Shown here in pieces: positions 1 to 8,072 of a stretch of DNA of 64,000 nt. The stretch covers positions 1,116,001 to 1,180,000 of the forward strand of contig NZ_CP018620.1 of assembly GCF_001908275.1 (NCBI RefSeq). Direction: 5' to 3'. The DNA is from Paenibacillus xylanexedens (GTDB lineage Bacteria; Bacillota; Bacilli; Paenibacillales; Paenibacillaceae). How positions within the stretch are numbered: the stretch's first letter is position 1; the number at the start of each line of letters is the position of its first letter. The notes beneath the pieces are model-generated. The model ran no database searches. It was not told where the DNA came from and saw only the letters and a list, made by a program, of their open reading frames with translations. The position numbers and the translations under genes were made by a program.

Positions 1-1
1 T

Positions 2-616
2 CCAGGTGGTACCCCATATTACGGCAAGAGTATTCCTACAGTAACGCACACACAGATTGTAATTCAACTGCAACGCGACCATATGGAAACTCTGCCTGCA
101 CTGGAACGGTATGAGGCTTTGCGGCATAAACCTGGATGTTACGAACTGATCCATCAACGCATGAGCGCTATTTATCAACAATGGCAGGAGCGTCCGTCTT
201 ATTATGTCATGATGAGCCAAGCCTTATTGATGGAAGTGTTGATTTATATGAACAGGGAGCTTGATCGTGGAGTTATCCCGCCGGAGAGGCATAATCATGT
301 TGAACGGATGAAGCGATATATTGAGCGGCATTATCGGGAGAAAGTGACGAAGGAAGAACTCGGGGACGAGATCAATAAAACTCCCAATTATGCTGCCGCA
401 TTATTCAAAAGCATGACAAATCAGACCATCAGTCAATATGTCCATGAGCAACGGATGAAACGAGCTATATATCTGCTCACTGAGTCACAACTCTCCATCC
501 AGGAAATTGCCGAATTTCTCGGCTACCGGGATCTGTCTTATTTTTACCGCATATTCAAACGTATAACCGGAAGTCCACCGTCTGACCTTCTTCATGAACG
601 GCCACCTATAGCATGA
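2..616 (+). CDS. AraC family transcriptional regulator (5' end outside window)
   Basis: The frame is open from base 2, so the gene starts left of the window; the first internal ATG is at 83. The last ~100 residues form an AraC/XylS DNA-binding domain with two helix-turn-helices: the first around KVTKEELGDEINKTPNYAA, the second around SIQEIAEFLGYRDLSYFYR, followed by the family signature RIFKRITGSPPSD. The visible upstream part would be the end of the sensor domain. Target genes are probably outside the window. A terminator hairpin follows. Confidence 0.85.
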   Translation, partial: PGGTPYYGKSIPTVTHTQIVIQLQRDHMETLPALERYEALRHKPGCYELIHQRMSAIYQQWQERPSYYVMMSQALLMEVLIYMNRELDRGVIPPERHNHVERMKRYIERHYREKVTKEELGDEINKTPNYAAALFKSMTNQTISQYVHEQRMKRAIYLLTESQLSIQEIAEFLGYRDLSYFYRIFKRITGSPPSDLLHERPPIA

Positions 617-680
617 AACGCGTAGTCCAACCCAAATAAAGTTCTTCTATATAAGTAGGTTTAATTCAATGAGTACAAAA

Positions 681-704
681 AAAGAGGGCCTATGCCCTCT
701 TTTG
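681..704. terminator. Bidirectional intrinsic terminator
   Basis: AAAGAGGGC and GCCCTCTTT form a 9-bp stem with a 4-nt loop, with T-runs on both strands. It separates the AraC gene from the convergent PAP2 gene. Confidence 0.8.
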
Positions 705-750
705 CTGTATAGCAGGATCATCATCCCACCTGTTACATCTATAAATGTCG

Positions 751-1422
751 TTATACATGACTGCTTGGATTAGAAGCTGTAAGTGGCTGCTTGCCTTTTT
801 TTTGTGCCTGCCCAAGACGAAGAGCAGAGACATGTACAGTCCAATACGCGGCCTCAGCAAACAAAATGCCTCCAGCGATGTCCAGCAAGGAATGCTGTTT
901 TACAAACACCGTTGAAGCAATGATCAACCACAGCCATACCGACCAAGAAATCCGTGTCAAAGGCTTAAAGTTCAAGTGTCTGTTAATCACAATAAACAGC
1001 AAGTAGCTGGTCAGAACATGAACACTTGGGAAACAGTTGAAGGGCGCATCATTGGTATAGATAAACTGTACTAACACGCTGCTCAAATCAGTTCCGCCGA
1101 TCTCCGGGCGCGGGACATGGGTAGGGAACACCGCAAAACAGACATTGGCAGCCATGACACCAACATTATAGGTAATCAACGTACGCCAGAATAGTGACTT
1201 GTTCGTCAGACCCAAATAGAGAAATCCAAGATACAGAATGGGCATCCAGCTAATGTACGGATAAATAAATTCTTTGAGAAAAGGAATCTGTGTGTCAATC
1301 CAAGCATAATTGTAGAAGACATCACTTCCGGTGTTGCTGCCTAGAAATACGTAAATGGAGCCTTGGAGCGGTATGCACAGAATAGCCAGTAAATGCCCCC
1401 AGCGCTGAAAGAATGCTTTCAT
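751..1422 (-). CDS. PAP2-superfamily membrane phosphatase
   Basis: 223-residue polytopic membrane protein with about six hydrophobic segments. The PAP2 motifs are visible: CFPSVHVLTSY (the SxxxH motif; the usual SGH is replaced by SVH) and KQHSLLDIAGG (H-x3-D motif). The family removes phosphate from lipid phosphates or exchanges lipid headgroups at the membrane; the spacing resembles the inositol-phosphorylceramide-synthase-like bacterial branch, but the substrate cannot be read. The ATG start follows AGGGGGATACT. It is a single gene divergent from the CPBP gene. Confidence 0.85.
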   Translation of the reverse strand: MKAFFQRWGHLLAILCIPLQGSIYVFLGSNTGSDVFYNYAWIDTQIPFLKEFIYPYISWMPILYLGFLYLGLTNKSLFWRTLITYNVGVMAANVCFAVFPTHVPRPEIGGTDLSSVLVQFIYTNDAPFNCFPSVHVLTSYLLFIVINRHLNFKPLTRISWSVWLWLIIASTVFVKQHSLLDIAGGILFAEAAYWTVHVSALRLGQAQKKGKQPLTASNPSSHV

Positions 1423-1726
1423 AGTATCCCCCTGATTTCATTATGCATTGTGAGTCTATCGTTATGGGTACTTCATAGATATAAGACGCTGAAGAGTCGC
1501 CACACCCCTGCAACTTTGAACTCTTGTAATACTATAATGGACAGATAAAGGTATAAGCCATACCTGATTTTAGGGGAAAAGAGGTTAGGATAAGTCTCTT
1601 TTTTGTTACTTTTATAGTTTTATCCATAATAGGGATATTCAATATACGGATGATGTTATACAACTATATTGGCATATAAGTTCTTATGACAACGGAAAAC
1701 ATAAATGAAACGAGGTAGGCAAATGT
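1423..1726. other. Divergent intergenic region
   Basis: About 300 AT-rich bases between the divergent PAP2 and CPBP genes. It must hold both promoters, but I see no convincing -35/-10 pair and no RNA structure beyond a small GGTAT/ATACC repeat near 1539-1553. Confidence 0.4.
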
Positions 1727-2515
1727 ATGATTAATGCGCTATCCAAGCCAAAACATTCCTTTTCCGAGCGCAAACCTGTGCTCACCGTTGTGATTATTGA
1801 GCTACTTCTCTTGTTAGCCGTATTTGCTGCAGGAGCCATTGCGACGATAAAACAACTGGACTACACTTCCCCTGTACTCATTTCCTTTACACCCATCGCA
1901 ATTGTTCTGATGATCTATCTGACGTTAAGGTGCAAGTGGGGAGAGACCGGATTCCGATCTTTGCGAAGTATCCCAGCTGGCCACGCAAAGTATTATATTC
2001 CACTACTCCTTGTACTGGGTACACTTTCTCTGAAAGGATTTGGGGAGCTGAGCTTGTCACGGGTAGCCTTTTTCATCTTTTTTACCTTGCTCGTAGCTTT
2101 TGTTGAGGAAACGATCTATCGGGGGCTTATTTTCAAGACCTTGCTTCAAAAAAGTGCAGTGGCCGCAGTTGTGACCTCCAGCATCTTGTTTTCGATTACA
2201 CATCTGTTGAACGCATTGTCTGGTCAGCATATGACAGATACGATCATGCAATTGATATATGCGCTGCTTCTGGGAGCTGCACTGGCGTTATTGATGCTGA
2301 AGAACGGAAATATCGTACCGCTTATTTTGTTTCATTTCATACATAATCTGATTCAATTTCTAGGGAATGACCTGGAGGACACAGGTACACTGCCTTATGA
2401 TCTGTTTATACTGGCAGTACTGATTGCTTACTGTGCATGGTTAGTGTGGAGCATTCGAACAAATTCGTCTATTCCATCCAAAGGGAGTGAGCAAGCGAAT
2501 ACGGTTGTTCATTAA
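1727..2515 (+). CDS. CPBP family intramembrane glutamic endopeptidase
   Basis: 262 residues with about seven membrane segments. The CPBP (CAAX protease/bacteriocin-processing) core is present: EETIYRGLIF near residue 127 supplies the paired glutamates and arginine, followed by SITHLLNAL and FHFIHNLIQ with the two conserved histidine-containing helices. Family members cleave within the membrane, some in bacteriocin maturation or self-immunity and some in stress control. No bacteriocin gene is adjacent, so the role is open. The start is the ATG after GAGGT; an overlapping ATG four bases upstream runs into a stop. Confidence 0.85.
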   Translation: MINALSKPKHSFSERKPVLTVVIIELLLLLAVFAAGAIATIKQLDYTSPVLISFTPIAIVLMIYLTLRCKWGETGFRSLRSIPAGHAKYYIPLLLVLGTLSLKGFGELSLSRVAFFIFFTLLVAFVEETIYRGLIFKTLLQKSAVAAVVTSSILFSITHLLNALSGQHMTDTIMQLIYALLLGAALALLMLKNGNIVPLILFHFIHNLIQFLGNDLEDTGTLPYDLFILAVLIAYCAWLVWSIRTNSSIPSKGSEQANTVVH

Positions 2516-2555
2516 GGGTATTGCGGGTATTGCTTGAAAGTAGTTATCATACAGT

Positions 2556-2600
2556 TTCCCGTCAGCAGTTGGATCATGGTATACTTCAGTCTGGCGGGAA
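2556..2600 (+). terminator. Inverted repeat after the CPBP gene, possible weak terminator
   Basis: TTCCCGTCAG pairs with CTGGCGGGAA across a 25-base loop. No T-run follows, so it may only be an mRNA 3'-end structure. Confidence 0.3.
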
Positions 2601-2665
2601 GACAGATATGTTCATGATACGAGGTCTGCCTATCCGTACATTAGATTCAGACAGTAGGTGATATT

Positions 2666-2902
2666 GTGGAGAAGACAGCACAAGGCGTAGCAGAATGGAT
2701 GGTTCAGGAGATTAAATTCACAGGAACACTTCATCAGGAAGCTGCCATAGAATATGTGAAGACCCATTTTGGCGAAGAGTTTGTTTTTGTTAACGAGAAC
2801 GGCAATACATCATTGTCCAAAGAAGTGAAGAAGGCTTTCCGGAAGCTTCATCGTGGGCAGATCGCCTGGGATCGGGATGCATTTATGTGGGCATGGACAT
2901 AG
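2666..2902 (+). CDS. DUF6953-like small protein
   Basis: 78-residue soluble protein starting at GTG after TAGGTG. The pattern VAEWMVQEI, an acidic middle with FGEEFVFVNENGN, then VKKAFRKL and a Trp-rich end resembles DUF6953 small proteins of Bacilli; this is recognition from memory, not a search. The function of the family is unknown. It stands alone between the CPBP gene and the cold-shock gene. Confidence 0.7.
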   Translation: MEKTAQGVAEWMVQEIKFTGTLHQEAAIEYVKTHFGEEFVFVNENGNTSLSKEVKKAFRKLHRGQIAWDRDAFMWAWT

Positions 2903-3110
2903 TGTGTTATACTGGAGTAAGATGATTCATTGGTTGTGTTGGATATGCATGTCAGAATATTATATAAAAAATGTATAAGATGGATTAGAACTGCATATCC
3001 TTTCATAAGACCGTACATAAGCGGCCACACACATAAGTGTGATAAACCCTGTCCCCGCGCGTGTTAATAACATGTATTTCCAAAGCTGTTTGAAAAGAAA
3101 ATACAAAGAT

Positions 3111-3139
3111 TTGCTTTTTTGCTGAATTGGAGTTATAAT
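3111..3139 (+). promoter_or_regulatory. Sigma-A promoter of the cold-shock gene with a long leader
   Basis: TTGCTT, a 17-base spacer and a perfect TATAAT. Transcription from about 3146 would give an AT-rich leader of about 150 nt before the cold-shock ORF, typical of csp mRNAs. The rest of the gap from 2903 shows no ORF. Confidence 0.7.
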
Positions 3140-3297
3140 AAAAACAAGTTGTAGAGAGTGGAAAACCTAATTCATATATTGTAAAGGGCGATCACTTATA
3201 GGTTTATGACTGGTACCTTTTTCAATGTGTGAATTTTTATTTGCTTGCTGCAAAGAACAAAGGAACATGTTAATTTTTATTTGGAGGTGTAATTCAC

Positions 3298-3498
3298 ATG
3301 CAAAACGGAACAGTAAAATGGTTCAACGCTGATAAAGGCTTCGGTTTCATCGAAGTTGAAGGCGGAGAAGATGTATTCGTACACTTCAGCGCTATTACAG
3401 GCGACGGCTTCAAAACTCTGGACGAAGGTCAACGCGTACAATTTAAAATTGTACAAGGAAACCGTGGTCCTCAAGCAGAAGAAGTTGTAAAACTGTAA
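3298..3498 (+). CDS. CspA-family cold-shock protein
   Basis: 66-residue single cold-shock domain (OB fold), full length for the family. RNP1 is KGFGFIE (residues 13-19) and RNP2 is VFVHF, the aromatic surface that binds single-stranded RNA. These proteins act as RNA chaperones and antiterminators, often induced by cold. The start is the ATG behind TTGGAGGTG. A long leader lies upstream and a strong terminator directly downstream, so it is monocistronic. The next gene is of a cold-inducible family. Confidence 0.95.
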   Translation: MQNGTVKWFNADKGFGFIEVEGGEDVFVHFSAITGDGFKTLDEGQRVQFKIVQGNRGPQAEEVVKL

Positions 3499-3507
3499 TT
3501 AAAGCAT

Positions 3508-3553
3508 AGCTGCCTTTAACATGTTAAAATGGTAAAGGCAGCTTCTTTTTTTT
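3508..3553 (+). terminator. Intrinsic terminator of the cold-shock gene
   Basis: AGCTGCCTTTA and TAAAGGCAGCT form an 11-bp stem followed by a run of Ts. Confidence 0.9.
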
Positions 3554-3686
3554 GATCAGTTATATAAAAGTCGACCCATTAGTTGTCGAGGCAGGAGTTC
3601 GGTGGGATGTAAAACTTCCGCTAATTGTAGGCTTCTGTGAAATAACGTCGGTTAGATGTTTTTCCATAACAAAGGGGGTAGAAGTC

Positions 3687-3914
3687 ATGTATAATCGCAA
3701 AAAACCGTTGGAAGAGATTCCACAAGCTGATGCGGCAATCTGGGAATGTACGAGTGATACGTGCAAAGGATGGATGCGGGACAATTTTGCGTTTGATAAC
3801 GTACCTACTTGTCCGATATGTGCTTCTGAGATGGTCAGCACGACTAGGATGCTACCATTGCTTGAGAATTCGAATAGTAATCTGAAAACGATGCCTAAAG
3901 GAAATCGGATTTAA
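3687..3914 (+). CDS. YdjO-like cold-inducible zinc-ribbon protein
   Basis: 75 residues from the ATG at 3687, chosen because AAAGGGGGT lies 7 bases upstream; a longer TTG-started frame from 3552 begins inside the preceding terminator tail and is not credible. Two cysteine pairs, WECTSDTCKGW and CPIC, make a zinc-ribbon-like fold. The arrangement and the WMRDNF and PTCPIC segments match the YdjO family of Bacilli, described as cold inducible, with unknown molecular role. Its position just behind a csp gene fits. Confidence 0.8.
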   Translation: MYNRKKPLEEIPQADAAIWECTSDTCKGWMRDNFAFDNVPTCPICASEMVSTTRMLPLLENSNSNLKTMPKGNRI

Positions 3915-3925
3915 CATAGCTTACC

Positions 3926-3950
3926 CGCCTCTAACGAGGTGTTTTTTTTT
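3926..3950 (+). terminator. Intrinsic terminator of the ydjO-like gene
   Basis: CGCCTC and GAGGTG form a short stem around TAAC, followed by nine Ts. Confidence 0.65.
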
Positions 3951-4003
3951 AAGATTAAATAGACACCCTGTGCGAAGGTAAGGGTATTAAATATGAAGTT
4001 CCC

Positions 4004-4032
4004 GGCATTCGTTTTAGCGAATGCCTTTTTTT
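4004..4032 (+). terminator. Second intrinsic terminator
   Basis: GGCATTCG and CGAATGCC form a perfect 8-bp stem followed by seven Ts. No gene lies between it and the previous terminator. Confidence 0.75.
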
Positions 4033-4086
4033 GTATCATTTTTTAACAAGATATAGTGTAATTGACGTGAATCGTATGAAAAAGAT

Positions 4087-4121
4087 AAAGACCCTTTTTG
4101 CTTATAGCGAAAAGGGTCTTT
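4087..4121. terminator. Bidirectional terminator
   Basis: AAAGACCCTTTT pairs with AAAAGGGTCTTT around an 11-base loop. It ends the minus-strand gene at 4158. Confidence 0.75.
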
Positions 4122-4157
4122 GTTATGACTACAATTTTACCATGATCAGATTGGAAT

Positions 4158-4505
4158 TTAGATGAACAGGAATGGAAGCAGAAACAATGTTGCTACCAGA
4201 GCCAGATCGATTCCTGCTCCATAGCCGTAACCCCCACCGTATCCTCCGTAACCATATCGACCGTAGGCCGAAGATTTAACTTTTTTCGTTGCAACAGCGT
4301 TTTTCTTGCTGCTTTTTACCAGCTGCTGTTTGGATTTGACTGAACACAGCCGTGGTCCCTCGAAACACCCGTTCAAATAAATTTTGCCATCACGACATTG
4401 ACTAAGCGTACCATACATATGCTTACCGTCGTTCATAACGAGACAAACGGAACGTCCAACGTGCGGAGAAACCGTTTCTTCACATACCCGATTAATTCTG
4501 TACAT
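4158..4505 (-). CDS. Small protein with Sm-like segment and Gly/Tyr-rich hydrophobic tail
   Basis: 115 residues from the ATG at 4505, which has a perfect GAGGAGGATT eight bases upstream; a longer frame to 4943 runs across the divergent methyltransferase gene and is rejected. Residues ~10-45 (GRSVCLVMNDGKHMYGTL, then a Gly-Lys-Ile-Tyr-Leu stretch) look like the beta-strand pattern of small Sm-like spore proteins. A Lys-rich linker leads to a tail of GYGG/GYGY repeats and a final hydrophobic helix, as in YjcZ-type sporulation peptides. A spore-coat or forespore role is inferred only. Confidence 0.7.
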   Translation of the reverse strand: MYRINRVCEETVSPHVGRSVCLVMNDGKHMYGTLSQCRDGKIYLNGCFEGPRLCSVKSKQQLVKSSKKNAVATKKVKSSAYGRYGYGGYGGGYGYGAGIDLALVATLFLLPFLFI

Positions 4506-4669
4506 GCAAATCCTCCTCATTAGATGCGGTTGCCGCTTGAATTCAACGGTTTGTATATCATAGTAAAAAGAAGACCAATTGGTATGGACGAGTACCCGGA
4601 AAATCGAATGGGGAGGAGCCGTTTTTGAATCTGCTCCATACAATGGGAGGAGTGAGGAGGGGATGTCGC

Positions 4670-5404
4670 GTGGATTATCATGACATGCTGGCTCGGTTAG
4701 GGGAGGGAAGTGCCCATCCTGGAGGATTTTTGGCAACGCTGAAGTTGCTGGAGGGCTTATCTCTGCCTGTGGGTAGTCATATTCTTGAGATAGGGTGCGG
4801 CACTGGGAGGACTGCGTGTTATCTGGCCAATAATGGATATCGGGTAACGGCGATTGATCTTCATCGCAATATGCTGGATAAGGCAGTTCGGAGAGCGAGA
4901 CGAGAACGGGTGGATGTTCAATTTGTTCAGGCTGATGTAACATCGTTACCTTTTCCGGAAAATCATTTTGATGTGGTATTCGTGGAGTCTGTTACGATCT
5001 TCACCCCATGGCGGAGTGCACTTGCTGAGTATAGAAGAGTGTTGAAGCCCGGTGGACTTTTAGTGGATCGGGAGATGGTTCTATCAGGCCAGAAGACCGA
5101 ATTGATGTGTCGTAGGTTAAAGCAATTTTACGGTATACAAACCCTGGTAACGGCCACAGCATGGAGAAAACGCCTCAAACAGTGTGGTTTCACCAAGGTA
5201 GAGGTCAAAGAACATTCGCGATCCATGGGAAAATGGGGCGTTGATCATGACCCACATCGCGAGATCGATATGAATTGGTTTGAGGATGAACGTATGCAGC
5301 GAATGAGTCAAACTAATGATCGTTTGCTCGCGAAATACGGCAAAAAGTTGGGATATGCTGTTTTTGCGGCTAGGGCACCGTTGGAGGTCAAAAACGAAAA
5401 ATAG
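4670..5404 (+). CDS. Class I SAM-dependent methyltransferase
   Basis: 244 residues from the GTG at 4670, which follows GAGGAGGGG by 7 bases; upstream TTG (4625) and ATG (4643) codons are in frame but lie at or before that site. Motif I is LEIGCGTGRTACYLA, followed by VTAIDLHRNML (acidic ribose contact), VQFVQADVTSLPF and a motif IV-like DVVFVESV, i.e. the Methyltransf_11/25 fold. The segment RRVLKPGGLLVDREM is typical of UbiE-like small-molecule methyltransferases. The substrate is unknown. It is divergent from the Gly/Tyr-rich gene. Confidence 0.85.
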   Translation: MDYHDMLARLGEGSAHPGGFLATLKLLEGLSLPVGSHILEIGCGTGRTACYLANNGYRVTAIDLHRNMLDKAVRRARRERVDVQFVQADVTSLPFPENHFDVVFVESVTIFTPWRSALAEYRRVLKPGGLLVDREMVLSGQKTELMCRRLKQFYGIQTLVTATAWRKRLKQCGFTKVEVKEHSRSMGKWGVDHDPHREIDMNWFEDERMQRMSQTNDRLLAKYGKKLGYAVFAARAPLEVKNEK

Positions 5405-5412
5405 GAAAAAGA

Positions 5413-5436
5413 CAACTCACACAATCGTGTGGGTTG
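5413..5436. terminator. Terminator between convergent genes
   Basis: CAACTCACAC and GTGTGGGTTG form a 10-bp stem (one G-T pair) with T-rich sides on the minus strand and a short T-run on the plus strand. It serves the methyltransferase and the GntR gene. Confidence 0.7.
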
Positions 5437-5462
5437 CCTTTGGTTTGTTCCGACAGAACGTA

Positions 5463-6107
5463 CTACAGCATATCGTTGTCGATAATCCGCCAATGGTGTT
5501 TGAGCAGGGCTTCCAGTTGGTTCTTATCTTTGGCTCGAAAAGCACTTAAAATTTGCCGGTGCTCTTCATTAACTTCCATCAGTACCTCAGATAGCTTTGG
5601 TTTATTATCACTAACATAGGACTGCCGGATGAAACTGTTCTTCAATGTGTTTAACATCTCAATGACTGTGGCGTTACCACATCGCTGAATGTACAGATTA
5701 TGGAACTGATATTGGTTCTTGTTGTAGGCAGCAAGATCAAGCTGGCTGATATCTTCGTCCATTCGAACAACCAGAGTTTCCATCTCCAAAAGTTCTGATG
5801 GTCTGAGATGGTCTGCTGCAAGTGTGGCAGCAAGTGCCTCCAGCACACCGATCGCTTGGGAGAACTCCAGTTTTTTGCCTGCATCAAAAGGAGTGACAAT
5901 AAATCCCCTGCGTGGGATGTATTGCAGCAGATTGTCTGAAGCCAGCTGGAAAAGCGCCTCCCGAGTAGGCGTGCGACTGATGTCCAGCTTTTTGCATATT
6001 TCGGCCTCGTTGATCTTCTGGTTGGGAAGTAACGTCCCGTCCTGAATCTTCTGGGCAATGTAATCGTATACGTGATCTTTCAAGGACCGGTATTTGGGTA
6101 CCTCCAT
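5463..6107 (-). CDS. GntR family regulator, FadR/FCD subfamily
   Basis: 214 residues. The N-terminal winged helix carries KINEAEICKKLDISRTPTRE, the GntR signature, and the RRGFIVTPF wing. The C-terminal ~130 residues are an all-helical FCD ligand domain with the metal/ligand pattern NKNQYQFHNLYIQRCGN and EEHRQILSAF. The start ATG follows AGGAGGATTCGGT. It is divergent from the amino-acid uptake and arginine-degradation genes. Two TTGTATACAA palindromes, the GT-N-AC type bound by this subfamily, lie before them, so local control of arginine/ornithine use is inferred. Confidence 0.85.
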   Translation of the reverse strand: MEVPKYRSLKDHVYDYIAQKIQDGTLLPNQKINEAEICKKLDISRTPTREALFQLASDNLLQYIPRRGFIVTPFDAGKKLEFSQAIGVLEALAATLAADHLRPSELLEMETLVVRMDEDISQLDLAAYNKNQYQFHNLYIQRCGNATVIEMLNTLKNSFIRQSYVSDNKPKLSEVLMEVNEEHRQILSAFRAKDKNQLEALLKHHWRIIDNDML

Positions 6108-6376
6108 ACCGAATCCTCCTTTCTATGTATAGTGAATGATTAGATGGGTGTGAGGCCGTACTGTGCGCGCCGTTCAGGCGTTTCAAGTTTTTATCATCTT
6201 AACACCGAGGGGGAAGTTGGGCAAGCAAACTTCATGTTTCAGCCGATGTAAATACCGTGTTATATATAGTACATTTTATGGAATTAGAGCGTATAAATGT
6301 TTAAATAATGATTGTGATATATCGGATTATTTGTTAGTATTACTTACATATAAGTCCATATATTGTCTTATGTATA

Positions 6377-6386
6377 TTGTATACAA
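6377..6386. promoter_or_regulatory. Candidate GntR operator 1 (TTGTATACAA)
   Basis: Perfect 10-bp palindrome 44 bases before the binding-protein gene, in an AT-rich promoter region. The identical palindrome occurs before the aminotransferase gene. The rest of the 6108-6429 gap shows no ORF or other structure. Confidence 0.6.
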
Positions 6387-6429
6387 ATTATTATGCTACT
6401 CATTCAAAAAAAGAATAGGGGTATGATGT

Positions 6430-7251
6430 GTGAAAAAAGTGCTTTTGCCAATGATGCTGTTGTTAGTGGTTGTATTCATGTCCGCATGTGGGCAGGAAAA
6501 AACGACAGGGACCGGATCAGACGCTACTTCGTCTTCGGACAGTAGCTCTGCGGAAAAGGAAGTAATTGTACTTGGAACCAGTGCAGACTATGCACCCTAT
6601 GAATTTCATAAGAAAATCGATGGAAAAGATACTATCGTAGGTTTTGACATCGAGATTGCGAAAGCAATTGCGGCTGATCTGGGAGCCGAGCTGAAGATTG
6701 AGGACATGGACTTTGATGGCCTTCTTATGGCCCTCGGTACAGATAAGGTTGATTTTGTAATATCAGGCTTAACCCCTACCGAAGAACGCAAGAAGAATGT
6801 TGATTTTACAGATATCTACTATTATGCAGAACAGGCTGTACTCGTTAGAGAAGGTGAAGATGCGGCATTGAAGTCCATAGAAGATCTATCAGGCAAGCAG
6901 GTTGGCGTACAAAAGAGTTCCATTCAGGAAGGGATTGCTCAGGAAATAGAGGGAGCAAAGCTCACTTCTCTGGCCAAAATACCTGAACTGATTCTGGAGT
7001 TGCAGACGGGGCGTGTAGACGCACTCATCCTGGAGAAGCCGGTGGCTGAACAGTATGTGAAGAACCAAGAGGGGCTTGTTGTTGCAGGTGTGGAGATTGA
7101 ACAGGCTGAAGACGAGGGTGGTTCGGCCATCGCGGTGAAGAAAGGTAATCAGAAGCTGCTGGATCAGATCAACACTACATTGGAAAAGCTCAAAACAAAC
7201 GGAGATATTGAACGGTTCGTCGTTGAAGCGAATGAGATGCTCGGCGAATAA
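6430..7251 (+). CDS. Amino-acid ABC transporter substrate-binding lipoprotein
   Basis: 273 residues, starting at GTG after AGGGGTATGAT. A lipoprotein signal ends in VVFMSAC, with the lipidated Cys near residue 20, then an acidic Ser-rich linker. The rest is an SBP_bac_3 polar amino-acid binding domain: DYAPYEF, VGFDIEIAKAIA, LLMALGTDKVDFVISGL and TPTEERKKNVDFT. Neighbours for ornithine and arginine breakdown suggest a basic amino acid, an inference. It is followed 23 bases later by the permease. Confidence 0.88.
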   Translation: MKKVLLPMMLLLVVVFMSACGQEKTTGTGSDATSSSDSSSAEKEVIVLGTSADYAPYEFHKKIDGKDTIVGFDIEIAKAIAADLGAELKIEDMDFDGLLMALGTDKVDFVISGLTPTEERKKNVDFTDIYYYAEQAVLVREGEDAALKSIEDLSGKQVGVQKSSIQEGIAQEIEGAKLTSLAKIPELILELQTGRVDALILEKPVAEQYVKNQEGLVVAGVEIEQAEDEGGSAIAVKKGNQKLLDQINTTLEKLKTNGDIERFVVEANEMLGE

Positions 7252-7274
7252 ACCGGACGAGTGAGGGATATGCC

Positions 7275-7931
7275 GTGAATTTAGATTTTTCCTTTCTATT
7301 AGAACATTGGCAGGATTATGCACAAAGTGCGTGGGTTACGCTTGAACTTTCCTTTTTCGGTGTATTGTTTGGTACGTTGCTGGGTGTAATCATGGCGCTA
7401 ATGCGAATATCCCGAATATGGCCAATTAAATTTGTGGCATCGGCGTATATTGAACTCATTCGAGGAACACCGATGCTGGTACAGATTCTTATTATTCATT
7501 ATGGTCTGACGGTTGTAGGTGTGAACTTACCGGCATTTATGTCGGGGGTGGTAGCCCTGACTATGAATAGCTCGGCTTATATGGCGGAGGTGTTCAGGGC
7601 CGGGATTCAAGCGATTGATAAAGGACAGACGGAGGCTTCGCGCTCCCTTGGTATGACAAATGGTATGACACTTCGTTATATTATACTGCCGCAGGCTTTT
7701 CGTAACATGCTTCCAGCCATCGGTAATGAATTCATTATTATCATTAAAGATTCTTCGCTTGTCTCCATGATCGGCATAGCCGAGATTATATACACGGCCA
7801 GAACGATTCAGGGTGTTACGTTCCAGCCGCTTGCTCCGCTGCTTGTTGCCGCCGGCCTCTATTTTATAATCACATTTACACTGGCTAATTTACTCTCTTG
7901 GTTGGAACGTAGACTGTCTACCTCTCGCTAA
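7275..7931 (+). CDS. Amino-acid ABC transporter permease (HisM/GlnP type)
   Basis: 218 residues, GTG start after GAGGGATA. Five or so membrane helices with the polar amino-acid permease signature: YIELIRGTPMLVQI near residue 57, AYMAEVFRAGIQAIDKGQTEA and the EAA loop SLGMTNGMTLRYIILPQAFR that docks the ATPase. It forms an operon with the preceding binding protein, but no ATP-binding gene follows; the next gene is an aminotransferase. The missing ATPase must be encoded elsewhere or shared. Confidence 0.9.
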   Translation: MNLDFSFLLEHWQDYAQSAWVTLELSFFGVLFGTLLGVIMALMRISRIWPIKFVASAYIELIRGTPMLVQILIIHYGLTVVGVNLPAFMSGVVALTMNSSAYMAEVFRAGIQAIDKGQTEASRSLGMTNGMTLRYIILPQAFRNMLPAIGNEFIIIIKDSSLVSMIGIAEIIYTARTIQGVTFQPLAPLLVAAGLYFIITFTLANLLSWLERRLSTSR

Positions 7932-8024
7932 CTATTGATAAAGGATTGGATTCGAGAAAGGCTTGGATTAGGCTGGAGTGGAAAAAGAGGGATGTAGTCG
8001 TAAATGGCGATGGCATCGCATACA

Positions 8025-8053
8025 TTGTTATTGTATTTTGTATACAATATTTT
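8025..8053 (+). promoter_or_regulatory. Putative promoter with candidate GntR operator 2
   Basis: TTGTTA (8025-8030), 17-base spacer, TATTTT (8048-8053). The palindrome TTGTATACAA (8038-8047) lies within the spacer, where a bound repressor would block RNA polymerase. It suggests separate initiation of the aminotransferase-arginase pair. Confidence 0.5.
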
Positions 8054-8072
8054 GGAAAGGTGTTGGGTGTGT

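Noticed and set aside
4506..4943. N-terminal extension of the Gly/Tyr-rich protein on the minus strand
   Set aside because: It overlaps the methyltransferase start, has no ribosome site, and a perfect one precedes the ATG at 4505.
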